Source of the DNA: Anas platyrhynchos
Taxonomy: Eukaryota > Chordata > Aves > Anseriformes > Anatidae
Length of the DNA: 64,000 nt
Direction: 5' to 3'
NCBI RefSeq assembly: GCF_047663525.1
Contig: NC_092592.1
Location: 18,612,001 to 18,676,000, forward strand
Of this stretch, positions 40,101 through 52,015 are shown in pieces. The first letter of the stretch is position 1. Every line of letters begins with the position of its first letter. Below the pieces are notes generated by a model. That model did no database searches. It was not told where the DNA came from and worked only from the letters and a program-made list of their open reading frames with translations. Position numbers and translations under genes: made by a program.

Positions 40101-42589
40101 TGGCCCATCATAGAAACAAAGCTCGCTTACACCAGAATCATAGCTGAGGGGTTAGACAAGCCTCTGGCTGTGCCTGCAGCAGGGTCAGTGGGATACCGAG
40201 CGAGTTGGCCCCAGACACACACACCAAGCTACCAGCATCCTTGCTGCCCCACAGTCTGACCACATGTACGGGGCACGGCCCGTGGCTCTCCTTGCTGACA
40301 TGCTTCAGGATTTTATTTTCCCAGCTATGTTCAGTTCTTGCCATCCTTGAGAGTAATTTTAGGAAGGACGCTGAAGAGCTATCAGATCTCACACGACGTA
40401 ACCTACATTTCTCTGTAGGAGGTTTCAGGCTGCAGTTTGCATATAGGCGACTCCAGCTGTCCCTCCTTCACCAGGTCAGCTGGCCGAGGAGCACAGCACC
40501 TCACACCTTGGGTGAAAAGTTTTCCTGTACAAAGTCTGCTAGCTTGCAATGTGGGCGTGACACAGATTTGAGGCGTTGGCTGTGCTGCTGCACAAAAATA
40601 CCATGCACAAAAGCGCGCACTGAGCCAGCCTGCAATAGTAAGGCTGCTGTCTGGCACACCGACTGAATGCCGTGCTGGAAACAGCACTGCCTTGTCATGC
40701 ACCAAAAGTCTCGGGCACCCCACTGCTTGCATCAGCAGCTCGTCACCTGCTCTTCTTGAAAACTCCAGATTCTCCAGTGCTTATTTAGAGCAAACAGCAC
40801 CAAAGGTTTCATTGCCGTATAGCATGCACTAGTGCAGTGATTTGATCCTTACCTTGTAAATGTCACTACATACAGTCTGTCTTGTAAACAATGGGAGAAA
40901 AAGAACACTTGCAAAAACAGGACAGTGATATATCACATAAATATATAAATTATAAAACTGACCAAGCATGGCACAATGCCCACTGTAAGACTGTAAAATT
41001 GGATACTTCCCTGAAACAAGCCTACATTAATTTCAAGTGCAGCAATATTACTGTAAAACTTTCGTTCAGTTTTACTTAGTGACTTTGCTGTTGGAATTGC
41101 TTTATAAACATTTCTATTAAGTGACACTGTCAGCAGTATTGTAACTGTACTCAAAGGTCTTAATGGAATTTATGAAAGTAAGATAAGAAAATTCAAAGTA
41201 AAACTTGTTTCGCTTACTCTAAGACTTAGGTTTTAAATTATATAGGAAGATGTGCTTTACAAGAATTACTCAGTGAAGTGCTGCATTGTGGAAAACAAAG
41301 AATTGATACTGTGAAATCAAAGATTAGCTCCATATGCTTAGAAGAGCCCTTCTGACAGAATGTCTCCATGCAAAACTGACAGCAACTATTACAGAAAATC
41401 CTGAAAGCTGAACATATTTGTCTTGAGAACCACTAAGAGTGATTACACACTGCAGCACGCTGAACAGAACATACACCGCTCCTTGACTGTTATCCCTCAT
41501 TAAACCAAAGGGGTTGTACTACGCTCAAATGAACACTGAAAGCAGCTCAACTGCTGATCTACTAACCAGTGAACAAAACATTTTTTATCCTAGCACCATA
41601 ATTCAAGGTACACACAAGTGATTTTTAAGCAACTGATCAAGTACTCCCCCACTTAACTTATCACAGAATGTAATTCACGATATTCCCTTAATGTTTGTAC
41701 AAGACCTCGTACATTTCACGCACTAAGTGTCAAATGTCAAGTAGTTCCTCCTCCAACTTCAAGAAATCTTGTACCCATCTGGTAACAACATCTGCTGCTC
41801 TTTACCCTTGGACAACTTACCAGAAAAACAACTCAGGTGTACCGCTCTCCCTGTTTACCTCTTCCTTTTCTTCTCACGCCCCCATTTTCTGATGAAAAGG
41901 GGGGATGACACGAACAGTCCTTCCACCTAACAGCACAACCTCTGAAGCGAAACCACGTTTGCTCTTACTCCTGACAATGACTTACAAACTGATCTTTTTA
42001 AGTCCTGAGAACATCTAAGCCTTCTTCTTTCTAAACACACAAGAAATGAGAAACTTTTACAAGTTATGTGATCATCATTGAACATCTACAATGGCTCAGG
42101 GATCCCAACCAGCCGAGGGGGCAGCAGTGCTGAGGCTCTGTACGCGGAGAAGCGACTACAGAACCTGAACGACTGCAGCTCCAGGACCGAGCTGTGCCTT
42201 TACCCGCGTATTTCTGGGAAGAAAACAAAGCAGAGCGGCAGCAACAGGACCCCCGGAGCAGGGCACCGCTAAATTCCTGCTGGCTGCAAGCCCGCAGGAC
42301 GCCTCCTCCCCGAGCCGCGCTCCCGCATCGCAGCCCCACCGCGCCTCGCCAGGAGCCTCCTGCCAGCCCTGCACACCTCGCCGTGCCCCGACCCCACACC
42401 CTGCCGTGCCCCGGCCCCTCCGGACCCTTCCCCTTTCCCCCCGTAGGGCGCAAAGCACCGCAGGCACCTCCTCCCCACCGCCAGGAGCCCGCACCCCACG
42501 AGCAGCCGCCGCGGGGAAGGGAAAGGCAGGGACTGGGACATGGGCACAGCACAGGGACGCCCCCGTTTCCCCGCCCGGCCCCGGCTCAC
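37129..42589 (-). other. SAMD8: SAMD8 intron 1 (between non-coding exon and start-codon exon)
   Basis: About 5.5 kb bounded by a predicted donor at 42589-42588 and the acceptor at 37130-37129. It contains a short C-run (37661-37668) and several chance open frames up to 153 codons (39577-39990, 40205-40666), none resembling a known family. The right end lies in the CpG island. Confidence 0.6.
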
Positions 42590-42990
42590 CCACCAGCGCT
42601 AAGTGGCGGTGCCGCAGCGCCCGGCCCCGGGACGGCGGCGGCTCCCGGGCGCCCTCCCTGCCTCCTGCAGCGGCGGCGGCCCCCGCAGCCTCCCCATCAC
42701 CCGCACGGAAGCGGCGGCGGCGGCGGCGCGGCAGGCGGAAAGGGCGGAGCGGGGCGGCGGCGGCATCCGGGGGGGCCCCGGGCGGCCAGGCCCAGGGCTT
42801 GGCCCCGCTGCTGCCGGGGAGCCCCTCACAGCGCCCGCACACGGCCGGGGGAAGGTGCCCGAGGCACCCAGGGGCGACCTCGGCTCCTGGGGAGCGGGAG
42901 GGTGGAGGAGGCGGGCAGCGCCTCGCCAGGCCGGCCAGACCTTCCCCGGCCCAGCAGCGGAGCCGAAGAGAAGCGCAGCTTGGAGCTTGT
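42280..42990 (-). promoter_or_regulatory. SAMD8: CpG-island promoter of SAMD8
   Basis: About 700 bases of very GC-rich, CpG-dense sequence 5.2 kb upstream of the SAMD8 start codon and on its 5' side. It includes a CGG-rich stretch at 42710-42729. No TATA box is visible, as expected for a dispersed housekeeping promoter. Proline- and alanine-rich open frames on both strands are composition artefacts. Confidence 0.8.
42590..42740 (-). other. SAMD8: Probable non-coding first exon of SAMD8
   Basis: On the minus strand the island contains a strong donor, CTGGTGG|GTGAGC (GT at 42589-42588), on the 5' side of the acceptor at 37130-37129. I infer a non-coding exon ending at 42590. Its start is unknown and the right coordinate is only a guess. 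The (CCG)n stretch near 42710-42729 may fall within it. Confidence 0.45.
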
Positions 42991-42999
42991 CTGATAACA

Positions 43000-45900
43000 G
43001 AGCACGTCTGAATCCACGAGAGGGTGCAAAATGCGCTGTAGGAATGCACATTAGTATACATTTTTACCCAGCACAGTCTATCACATGGAAGTACCTTAGT
43101 AGGGCCTGGATGAGAGAAAGATGAAAGCTTTTCACCGCGCTAACCAGAATTGTCACTGACTTTACTCCACGCTAAACAGAATCGCCATTCACTTTTTAAT
43201 GAAGCTTACAAACATACAGTTATAACATTCAAAGAAAAAAATACACTTGAATAGTCCATGAACATACCGCCCCCCCCCTTCCTTTGAAGGCATACATGGA
43301 AAATAACACCTGAGAAGACTTGCAGGACCCTTACACAAAGCTCTATTTCCAAATAAATAAACTCTTCCAAAACATTTCTGTCTTCAGAAGCACCATTTCT
43401 GCACAATTATTCTTCTCCGATGTCTGCAGAGGAAATAAATCTGAACGCCAGCAGCTGGCTGACAGCACTCAGGCGTTTCTCCAAGGTGATCCGGAGCACA
43501 GATGCGAACAGCACAAGTGACTTATGAAAGCCTCACCCAGGCACTGTAACTGCAGGTGCTCCACAACCTATAAATAATACAAATGGAAGGGATAGAAGGG
43601 GACGGAAAAGATAGAAATAAGTGATTCCAGAAATAAATTTATTTTGTCTATCAGCTGGCTGCCTTAGCAGTCAGCCCTTTGCCGCAGCAGCCTGAAGAAC
43701 ATACAGAAATTTCTGTATCAATGATGTAGTGGCTATGAGGTCCAATACAAGTCTCCCAAATTGTTGCTTCCTTTGAAGTAAAAAAGCTCAGGTGCAAGTA
43801 ACTTCATTACATTAATAAGCCTAGCTTTTTCAGAGAATTTGGCCTCATACTCTTTTGAGAGGGAAAAGGGGATCTTTTGCAATCCTTACGCCTGTGCAAT
43901 CACAGTGAAACAAAAGGAAATTTTGTATTTCAAAATGCTTCACAGCTACACCAAGTTGTCAAGCCACTGAGCAGTCTAACTCAGCTACCCAAGATTGTTC
44001 AGTCTCAGCTGTAATGGAACATAGCCATTTTAAACAGATGAAGCACTGGCTAGGCAGAATAGACACCAGCTGTAAGAACTTCTGCTCATTATTATGTTGC
44101 CCTGATACTGGTTCAAAGATGCCTCTTTGAGCTGTCCATGCCACCTAGCTTTTATTTTTTACATGAAACAATGTGTTTCTTCCCAAATGAGTGTTGAAGT
44201 TTGAGGCAAAGTTCCTCCTTCTTTGCCCAATCTGGTAGCCTCTGCAATCAGTGTCGGAAGGAAAAGCTGTTTCTGTCCTCTCGATGTTTCTTTTCTTTCC
44301 CTCCACACAAATTAGATGAAAAACTGACAAGTCCAAATATACCAGTGCACTGTAGATCACGTAAGCATGAATTTGGAAAACAAAAACAAAAAACAGACAA
44401 AAAAATCCAAGAGACCTGAAGATAAGCCACTAATAAAGCAGGCTGAAAGTCGAAGCAATTTTTCTTACTGTAAGTCCACATTCAGAGTGTATTCAAAATT
44501 ACTAGCAGTCATCCTTTTTTTTTTTTTTTTAATATGGAAGGTGCCAGAAAAGTGCTGCTTTATTCAGAGTACTGTGGCTTTTTTATTCCTCCTTTTTAAA
44601 AATTTAAGTATTCACTAGAATTCACAAGCTCATTGGATTGCACAAAGGAAAAAAAAAAAGCACAAGCCAAAGGCTTCTTATCCTATTCCCCTACACTGCT
44701 TATAGTTTCCATCTGAAGTTGTCTCTGCTAATGGCATTTTTCTGGCATCTAGTTTCATCACGTTACAAATATTTTCAAAACGACCAAATTAGCTTATGCA
44801 GAAAAGTAATAAAGAGCACAATTTAAAACTTGTAACTCTTAAGTAGAAGTGCACATTTAATAGCTGCTTAGTCGCTGTGCTTCAAAACTGAAAACTACTT
44901 TTCCTTACTAACATCTGATGCCATTTAAAAGGGTGAATTATCTAAATAATTTGTGCTTTATATAACAGAAGTTTCTGATAAACCTCATTCCATCACTGTG
45001 AGTGATGTCACTTCATGCTATGTGACACAAATGCATCGATCTAAGTTTGACAGGCAGAGCCAATGCTGACATGTCAGTCTTAGAATTTATGACAAATGAT
45101 ACGCTACTGATATTTTTAAAATCCCTGCAGATTGCCAAGAAAAAAAAAAAAACTCTTTAAAGTACGTAATTATACTGTGTGCATCTTTAGATTGAAAACA
45201 ATTTATTCAATTTACACAGTTATATTGATTCAATGTTCAGGCTGACATTTAATAACAAAAAGAAAGAAAAATTTTATTGAAGTTTCCCAACTAGGTCCAA
45301 TTACAATATATTACATATAGCACAGGAAAATGAGATGTGTGAATGTAATGGGGTGTTGGGTTTTTTTGAAACAGTCTTTGTCATTAAATAATGGTGTTCG
45401 TATTCAATAATTTGAAATAATCAATCTCTCTCCAATAAATCTAAAGACTATTAAGGAAAGAAAAGCCCTGGGGGAATAGAGAACAAATTGCCTATAAAAA
45501 TTCTCTTCAAGCAAAGAATGCAGCATGGCAAGCGGGGGGGGGGGGGGGGGATCTTTAGCTAGAGGTGCTAATTGATCTACATCATGTTTTTTTCTTTTTG
45601 GTGATCTCTTTGTACAGACCAGGTTGTGCCTTATCATCTGTACTTGTGTTGAAGCATACTCAGATCAGTCATGTGTGAACTTTCAAGCATCTATTTTTAC
45701 CTTTAACTCTCTTACTCCCATAAAGGAAGAAAATTGGACTGAATGGCTAAGAACTAATCAAATTCATCAAGCATAATTGTTTTTCAAGGCAGAAGATGAA
45801 CTTGTTACAGCAGAAAAACAACAGACTGAATGCCATGTGCTAAGCAGACGGAATTGTTCCATAGGTTACAAGCAGATTCATGTTGTAGAACACCAGAAAA

Positions 45901-48900
45901 TCCTGTTTCACTTAACATTGAACTAAATGTACCAGGATTCAATCAGTTCCATTCTTCTTCAATAGTTAACCATCCCAGAAAACAAATCCTGAAAACAGGG
46001 TGATGAGTGAAATGAGTAAATCTTTTGATGGTGGAGATGAATGTATCTAGATAGTCATATTTGTTTACACTAGCTGAACTTCTGTGTTGTAGCATTTCTA
46101 CTATCAAAAGTTTTCTTCCTTTAGAATACATGAAAGAATTGGCACCAGTTTTCACTGGAGAGAGAGAGGTGTCACAGATGTGGCATCAGGTGGGACTAAT
46201 AGCAGCATTTTCAGTAGGAGAGACTCTGTGCATGCCCTATTTTTGACCAGTTCAAATTTTCCTGGTAGTGCCATGCTGCACACTAGTAAAGCACTCCATG
46301 GCTGTTTACACTGGTGCCACCTATTACATTATTAGCCAGGGAATGTTTGATTTGGATTACTGCACCGAGTACTACCTACAAAATAATCACAAAGGCATAG
46401 TCAAACAATTAAAAGGATGCCTTCTGTTAGGTGTAGCTAACCATGCATTAATTCCAGCTGAAACAGCAGCTATTTGTAAGATCACACATAATTGCACAGG
46501 TGTTTGGCTCCCTGTCCCAACAGTCAGCAGAATGTAGGAATCCTTGGTACCTCAGAAAGCCCCTAATGCAGAGAAAGCTAGTTTCTAGTTTCTTCTCTGT
46601 TCGGTATCCAAGTTTGTTGCTTTTCACATCTGTTCTGAGCCACTTGAAAAGGGCCGTGAAAGAAGCAAAGCTGTAGACAGTGAAACCCACCTGGACAAGA
46701 GATTACACCTGGAAGGAATCTGCTGCCAAATTTTAGGACAAAATTAAGTTAATGTTTTCCTTAGTGTTTTTGTTTGTTTGTTTGTTTGTAATCATTTGCA
46801 TTGAGGCTGCTTTTATATGAACTAAACTACAACAATTCTTCACAAAGAGAATTGTGGCCTTTTCCTGCATGCTATCACAATAACTTTACCAGAAGCCTTT
46901 AGTTTTTCTTAGGAGTATTGGTACTTCTGCTGAGAAGGATCTCCAGCCTCTTGAGTGTTTCATGCCAACACACATCCCAGTAAAATAGAGCTTGATAGTC
47001 CTGTGCCAGCCCACAGACCTGATGGCTAAATTCTATGTGACTACATGGGAAGAGAAGAATATCCCACAACCACCCAAGCCCAGTGCCAAGGGCAGAACAG
47101 CAGGCAAGAGTGTGCACAGTGAACAGGAAGAAATGGTTGCCCCTTCAGCAAGGTTACATCCTATGTGTTAGTAAGGGAGCTTGTCCAAAAAGCAGATCTC
47201 TGCCTCCTGCGTCTTTCAATGACAGCTCTTGGCAAGAAAAAGTCAGTAACACAGCTGCACCGAAGTCATGTTCACAGAGCTATTAAAGGTTTAGAGGGTG
47301 CTAAGGGTGGAAGGCCAGAGTTTTGATAGAGTCACACTGTTTTGAAGCAGCTGGCCTTATGCCATATCAATGTTGCAGGCACACAGTGTTTAGAGATCAT
47401 TTTTCTGGAGGTCACATTTTTCTGCTCATCAGCTTTTGTACCACTGAGCTCTTAGCCAGTGCATTCGAGGTAGAGGCCAATAAAAGTTTTAATGCTGAAA
47501 AGGGCCAGAATAAAACAAAGGCATTACCTTTCTGACATAACTTGATTGGGAACAAAAGGGCTGGGTTTGCATTAGCAAAACTGCTAGTGAAACCTCAACT
47601 TGAGCCTCCACCCAGGAACCTGAGAAGACTGAACTAAACAGTTTTCACCTGCTGGGTCAGTAAATTCCTTGCTTCATGAACACAAATCAGTCAGCTTAAA
47701 AAGCTGTTTTGCTGAAAGAAAGAAACAAGAGCAAATCAGACCAAAGTAACATGTAAAGAACACATGCCTTAAGTATAACTTTAACCACTTTTGCAGTCCT
47801 CTCCTCTGCTAAATCAGGCCAGCTATCATCCAGAGTGCTCTTAAGCACAGTTAATTAGTCCAGACATTGATACTCAATTTCAAATTGCTCTCTATGATAC
47901 ATCTTTCAATAAAATAAAATAATCCCTCTCTCCATCACAGTAAAGCAATGCATGTGGAATAAAGGTGTGTCAGCCCTTACCAAGGCTTCACTACTGTTCA
48001 CCACCCTTTTTCAACATGGAGGAGGGAAGCAGCACCAAGCTTCTCTTCTGTGAGCACCGTGTCTTCTGGACTGCTTTGGTAGAGGAGCTTCATATTAGCT
48101 GCCAGGCTTACAAAGGAAGAACATCAGCATTTCACGCGTTTTGCCCACGGGCTTCATTGCAGTTTTTCAGACCCCTGCCAGGAGTCACACAGCCTGCAGG
48201 CCAGGAGCACAAGCACTAGCATCCCTACAAGGATCCACTAATACGACAGTTTAACACACTAAACCTCCAAGCTACGAATTCCAGATCTTGTTATATAAAC
48301 TAATGCAGAGGCTTACAAGTTTCACCTGACAACCATTACACTCACGTTCTTGGCTCTGTCTTCAGCACAGGAAGGCATGGTACAACGTGTGGCATGTTGT
48401 TATATTAATGCACTGATGAAAGCAGCAACTGCAATATAAAAGACTAAACATAACAAACAGCCTTGGATTCTTCCATTTAGTGAAAAAACAGTACCTTCAA
48501 GAAATAACATTTCTCTAGATTACTGGTGATAGGCAAGATGTCGTAACCCACCTGGTGTTTAGCTTCCTGGTGACCACATTGAAAGAACACATCAATGCAT
48601 TCCCAGCCCTTCAGCAGCTACACTTTTAAATGCCACTGAGTTACTGTGAGATAGCTGCCATGCATCTTGCCCCAGACAGGTTTGCATTTTAACTTTATCA
48701 GGACTTTTATGGCTTTGTGATGAACAGTCAGACCTTGCTGGCTGCTGCTGCAGCACTGAGGACACCCCTGAGGGCCATCCTGGACATCTCTGGGTAGATG
48801 GTGGGTGTCCTGCAGGCTGGGGACTCAAGGACTGGGTCTGGGGACGAACAGCAGGGAGCAGACTGGAACCAGCAAGGCACGATTAGGTTCGGGCGTCTGT

Positions 48901-49103
48901 TTCTACTGCCCGTGCCTACCAGGCCAAGCCCTGGGGAGGGGGCTCGGGGATGTTGCAGCGTGGGCACAGTGTCAGGAGCTGCGGCCCAGCACCTGCCCCA
49001 GCCCATCTCCTGGTGCCCCGTGACTGCTACGGGTGCTGGCAGCTCCCCAGCGCCCAGCTCGGTGCCTCTGGCTGCCGGGAGCGGGTCTCGCCCTGGCTCT
49101 CGC
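43000..49103. other. Intergenic between divergent SAMD8 and DUSP13A
   Basis: About 6 kb of AT-rich sequence. It contains T16 (44515-44530), a G17 run (45534-45550) and a T3G run (about 46769-46789). A TATAAAAG at 48435-48442 is a possible core promoter element for DUSP13A, but it lies about 670 bases before its ATG and is unproven. No exons are recognised. Confidence 0.5.
45534..45550. repeat. G17 homopolymer
   Basis: Seventeen consecutive G in AT-rich intergenic DNA. Length is uncertain, since homopolymers are error-prone in sequencing. Confidence 0.9.
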
Positions 49104-49255
49104 ATGTCCGGGGCAGAGGCACTGGGCCCCCCGGGCCTCGAGCCATGCACAGGAGACGTCCCCTCCCTCAAAGAACTGGAGCAGCTCCTCAGTACCGGGC
49201 GGCCCTCCTGTAACCACGTCGACGAAGTATGGCCTAATCTCTTCTTGGGAGACCT
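49104..49255 (+). CDS. DUSP13A: DUSP13A exon 1
   Basis: ATG at 49104, then 50 codons plus two bases, ending GGAGACCT|GTAAGT. The start is chosen because it gives the family's length and is the last in-frame ATG before the conserved domain. The variable N-terminus ([14 protein letters not shown]) cannot itself confirm it. Confidence 0.9.
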
Positions 49256-51137
49256 GTAAGTAAAGCTGCACGGACTGACTTTGCTCTAACGCCACGCTGT
49301 ACGCTCTGTCTCTTCAGTCTGTTATTATCCCTAATCGGTCAGGCATTAGGTAGCTCTTGGTTTTGCTGACTAATGTCATTTAGACTGCAGACAGCAAAGT
49401 TTCTGAGATAAAATTATGACTGAGTGCATACTTGCTTCTTTGTTAACCCTCGGGAACAATGCGCTGGCTTATGTGCCAGCACATGGCTTGGGAGATGCAA
49501 TCGCAGGACTGTTCCTGCCCTCTGAATATCTCTGTACCCATCTTGATTTGTTTGTGTTGGCCTTTTCCTCAGAGTAACAGCTCACAACAGATTTATTCTG
49601 TGGAAGATGGGCGTTACCCATGTTTTAAACGCTGCCCACGGCACAGCGTACAGCCACGGAGGCCAGGACTATTACGGAGCTACCATTGATTATTATGGTG
49701 TACCAGCCCACGACCTCCCCAGCTTTGATATAAGCCAGTTCTTTTACTCTGCGGCAGAATTTATCCACAAAGCCTTGAACACGCCAGGAGGTATGAAATT
49801 ATCACTGTTCACAGTTTAGATGTGTTGGCAGCCTCTTGTAACTAACTGGTCAGGTCCACAAGCTCAGTGGTGGATGAGTCAGTGTGCGGACTGCTGGTCA
49901 CCTGCCTGGTGGGTGGTGAGGGGAGGGCGTGCTGAGCACACGCATAGCTCTAGCTTGGTCCCAAAGATCAAGGAAGACTGCAAAAAGTTGACGTGAGAAA
50001 AAGGATGGACAGTGAACAAGAGAGACTGAGGAGGAGAGGACAAGGAGGAGAGGGAAAAATATCTGGAAAGAAAGGCTTATTCAAACAAGGAAAAGAAAAA
50101 AACACGCATTTGATATGGACACAATTTTATCTGGTCTAGTCTTCTGAGATCCTCTTGTGACAACTGTATTTGTAAGAACACATGAATAGAGTCACAAGTC
50201 CTGATTTCTCCAGCTACACGACATGTGAAGAGGCCCATACGCTGCAGATGTTCACCCTGTGTGAATAGGGCCTGCAGAGCATGCGACTTAGCAGGAGACG
50301 CACCTTTACCCAAGGAGATTTATGACACGTTGCACAAGAGATTGAGCGTCTTGGCACTGGTGCTATAAAATACTAATTAGCATCTATTACATAAAAGATT
50401 ATTCCTTAGCATGAGTAAACTGGCATTAATGGATCTACCTCAGTCTGTCTCACACGCTCAGCCTTCAAAAAAGAAATACAGCCACAGCAAATTGCCTTAT
50501 TATGCAATAGTACTAGGCCAGTCATTTTTCTTGGTGGCTAATGTGTTAGTGCCATCCTTTCAGGCCATATTGTAGCATTCTTCTTCACCTTAGTGAGCCC
50601 CTCTGAAAGCAATGGGTCTGGTTTTCCTCTTGTTCACAACAGAACAACATCAGTGCTTCCACAGGGTTTTCTTTGATTTACCAGTGTTTCTGAAATCAGG
50701 TTGTGACCTCATGGCACTGCTCATTCAAGTTGCTGGAACAGTTACAAATTAGACTTTACTGTTAGCAGTTCATGCGGTCTATTGAAAGGGTAGAAAATAA
50801 ATTGTTTGCTGTGTTGCTCTGACCACGCTGGAGAATACAGGAGGGGTTTGTCTTCCCTTTAAATTCAACTTCATCCTCTGTGCTACTTCACCTTTATGGT
50901 TATAATTTGCCTTTTTTTTTTCCCCTTTTTTGACCAGCTAAAATTTTGGTACATTGTGCAGTTGGAGTAAGCAGGTCAGCTTCCCTTGTCCTAGCATATC
51001 TCATGATAAATCACCACCTCCCATTGATTGAAGCCATCAAAACAGTGAAGGAACATCGATGGATTTCACCCAATCGTGGCTTTCTGAAACACCTGCGAAA
51101 TCTGGATGTTCAGCTACGGCAAAAGAAGGGCTGCTGA
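49104..51137 (+). CDS. DUSP13A: DUSP13A (MDSP), dual-specificity protein phosphatase
   Basis: Atypical dual-specificity phosphatase that removes phosphate from Ser/Thr and Tyr. The mammalian orthologue is the skeletal-muscle form. Three exons (49104-49255, 49573-49790, 50938-51137) with GT-AG borders join to 570 bases, 189 residues plus stop, against 188 that I recall for human. The N-terminus has [17 protein letters not shown] and [13 protein letters not shown], ending near residue 50. The middle exon gives [13 protein letters not shown] and [13 protein letters not shown], with the general-acid Asp98. The last exon carries the catalytic loop HCAVGVSRS (Cys130, Arg136) and ends with QLRQKKGC. 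The GVPAHDLP and RVDEVWPN-type segments fit the A form better than DUSP13B or DUSP29. It is divergent from SAMD8, as in mammals. A degraded paralogue follows about 4 kb downstream. Confidence 0.95.
49573..49790 (+). CDS. DUSP13A: DUSP13A exon 2
   Basis: 218 bases. The acceptor is TTTTCCTCAG and the donor is GAG|GTATGA. It encodes [16 protein letters not shown] through [10 protein letters not shown], including the general-acid loop. Confidence 0.95.
50938..51137 (+). CDS. DUSP13A: DUSP13A exon 3 with catalytic loop and stop
   Basis: 200 bases following a long pyrimidine tract and CAG (50935-50937). It encodes [19 protein letters not shown] through the stop TGA at 51135-51137. Confidence 0.96.
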
Positions 51138-52015
51138 AAGGGCAAATCCCTTTGCATTCAGATTTTCAGCCTTCATAATCAATGTGCCTACAATACTTCC
51201 CATGATCAGTGCATACTGAAAGAATTAAGAGTTATGGAACCCATCAAAGAAAAAAAAAAATCAACAGAACTGCCAATGGATCAATTTTGGTGGCTCAGTT
51301 CCTCGTAGACGAGCACTGCCAACATCAGCCCCATAAGTACCACATGCTGCAGAGCTCCTGCGCCCAGCGTGGTACTACCAAATGACTCCCCTGGAGCAGT
51401 TAGGATGGACTGAGGTTGTTCCCCACTTGTGCTAATACCAGAGACAAGTTCAATAATTGCATCTAGCGGTACAGTATGTTTGAGTCCCCTTTACTAAAGA
51501 GTGTAAAATGACCTTCAGTTTGGTTGTAGTTTTCATATGAAAAGCTTGTCGTGTTGCAGGCCTGGTGGTGTGATGAGGGCAATTGGTCAGAAGCCCAAGC
51601 ACTGCTGCAGACACCTTCCTCTTCCGCCGGTCTCCTCAGTGTTGCAGTGCCACAGAAAGCTGTGGCAGCCTGAACACCCACACCAACAGAATAAACTTCC
51701 TCTGCACAGCTCCCTATGCAGTCTCAGGGTCAGCAAACCCACAAGCCTTTTCTTGTGTAAATATGTTTTCAACAAGATACTGTATATTATGTACTATATT
51801 GAAGACATTAAAAAAGAAGACAGATTTTCAAGGTATTTTGTAAGTGTAAATTCATCAGTTTTGTGTAAGTGGCTTTGAATCATTTTTGGTTTAACATCAG
51901 GTAGGAACCCGGGCATTCGTCATTACTGAGGAGCTACTGGCATGTGTTTGCCTGTTCCCCACTGTGTGTTTCCAAGCTCTTGCCCACAATAAATGCAGAT
52001 TATGCTAAGGGCCTG
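51138..52015 (+). other. DUSP13A: 3' UTR of DUSP13A
   Basis: Sequence from the stop to just beyond the first AATAAA, without other features. The end is inferred from the polyadenylation signal at 51988. Confidence 0.6.
51988..51993 (+). terminator. Polyadenylation signal AATAAA of DUSP13A
   Basis: Canonical hexamer 850 bases after the stop. A TG-rich stretch (CCTGTGGATGTT) about 20 bases further could be the downstream element. Confidence 0.6.

Noticed and set aside
40205-40666. 153-codon plus-strand frame in SAMD8 intron 1
   Set aside because: Overlapped by open frames on the other strand. No motif, and low-complexity residue use.
42156-43124. Open frames of up to 301 codons in the SAMD8 CpG island
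   Set aside because: Same composition artefact. Overlapping frames on both strands with no domain.
46268-46537. 89-codon plus-strand frame (YTGATYYIISQGMFDLDYCTEYY)
   Set aside because: No family recognised and no splice or regulatory context. Treated as chance.
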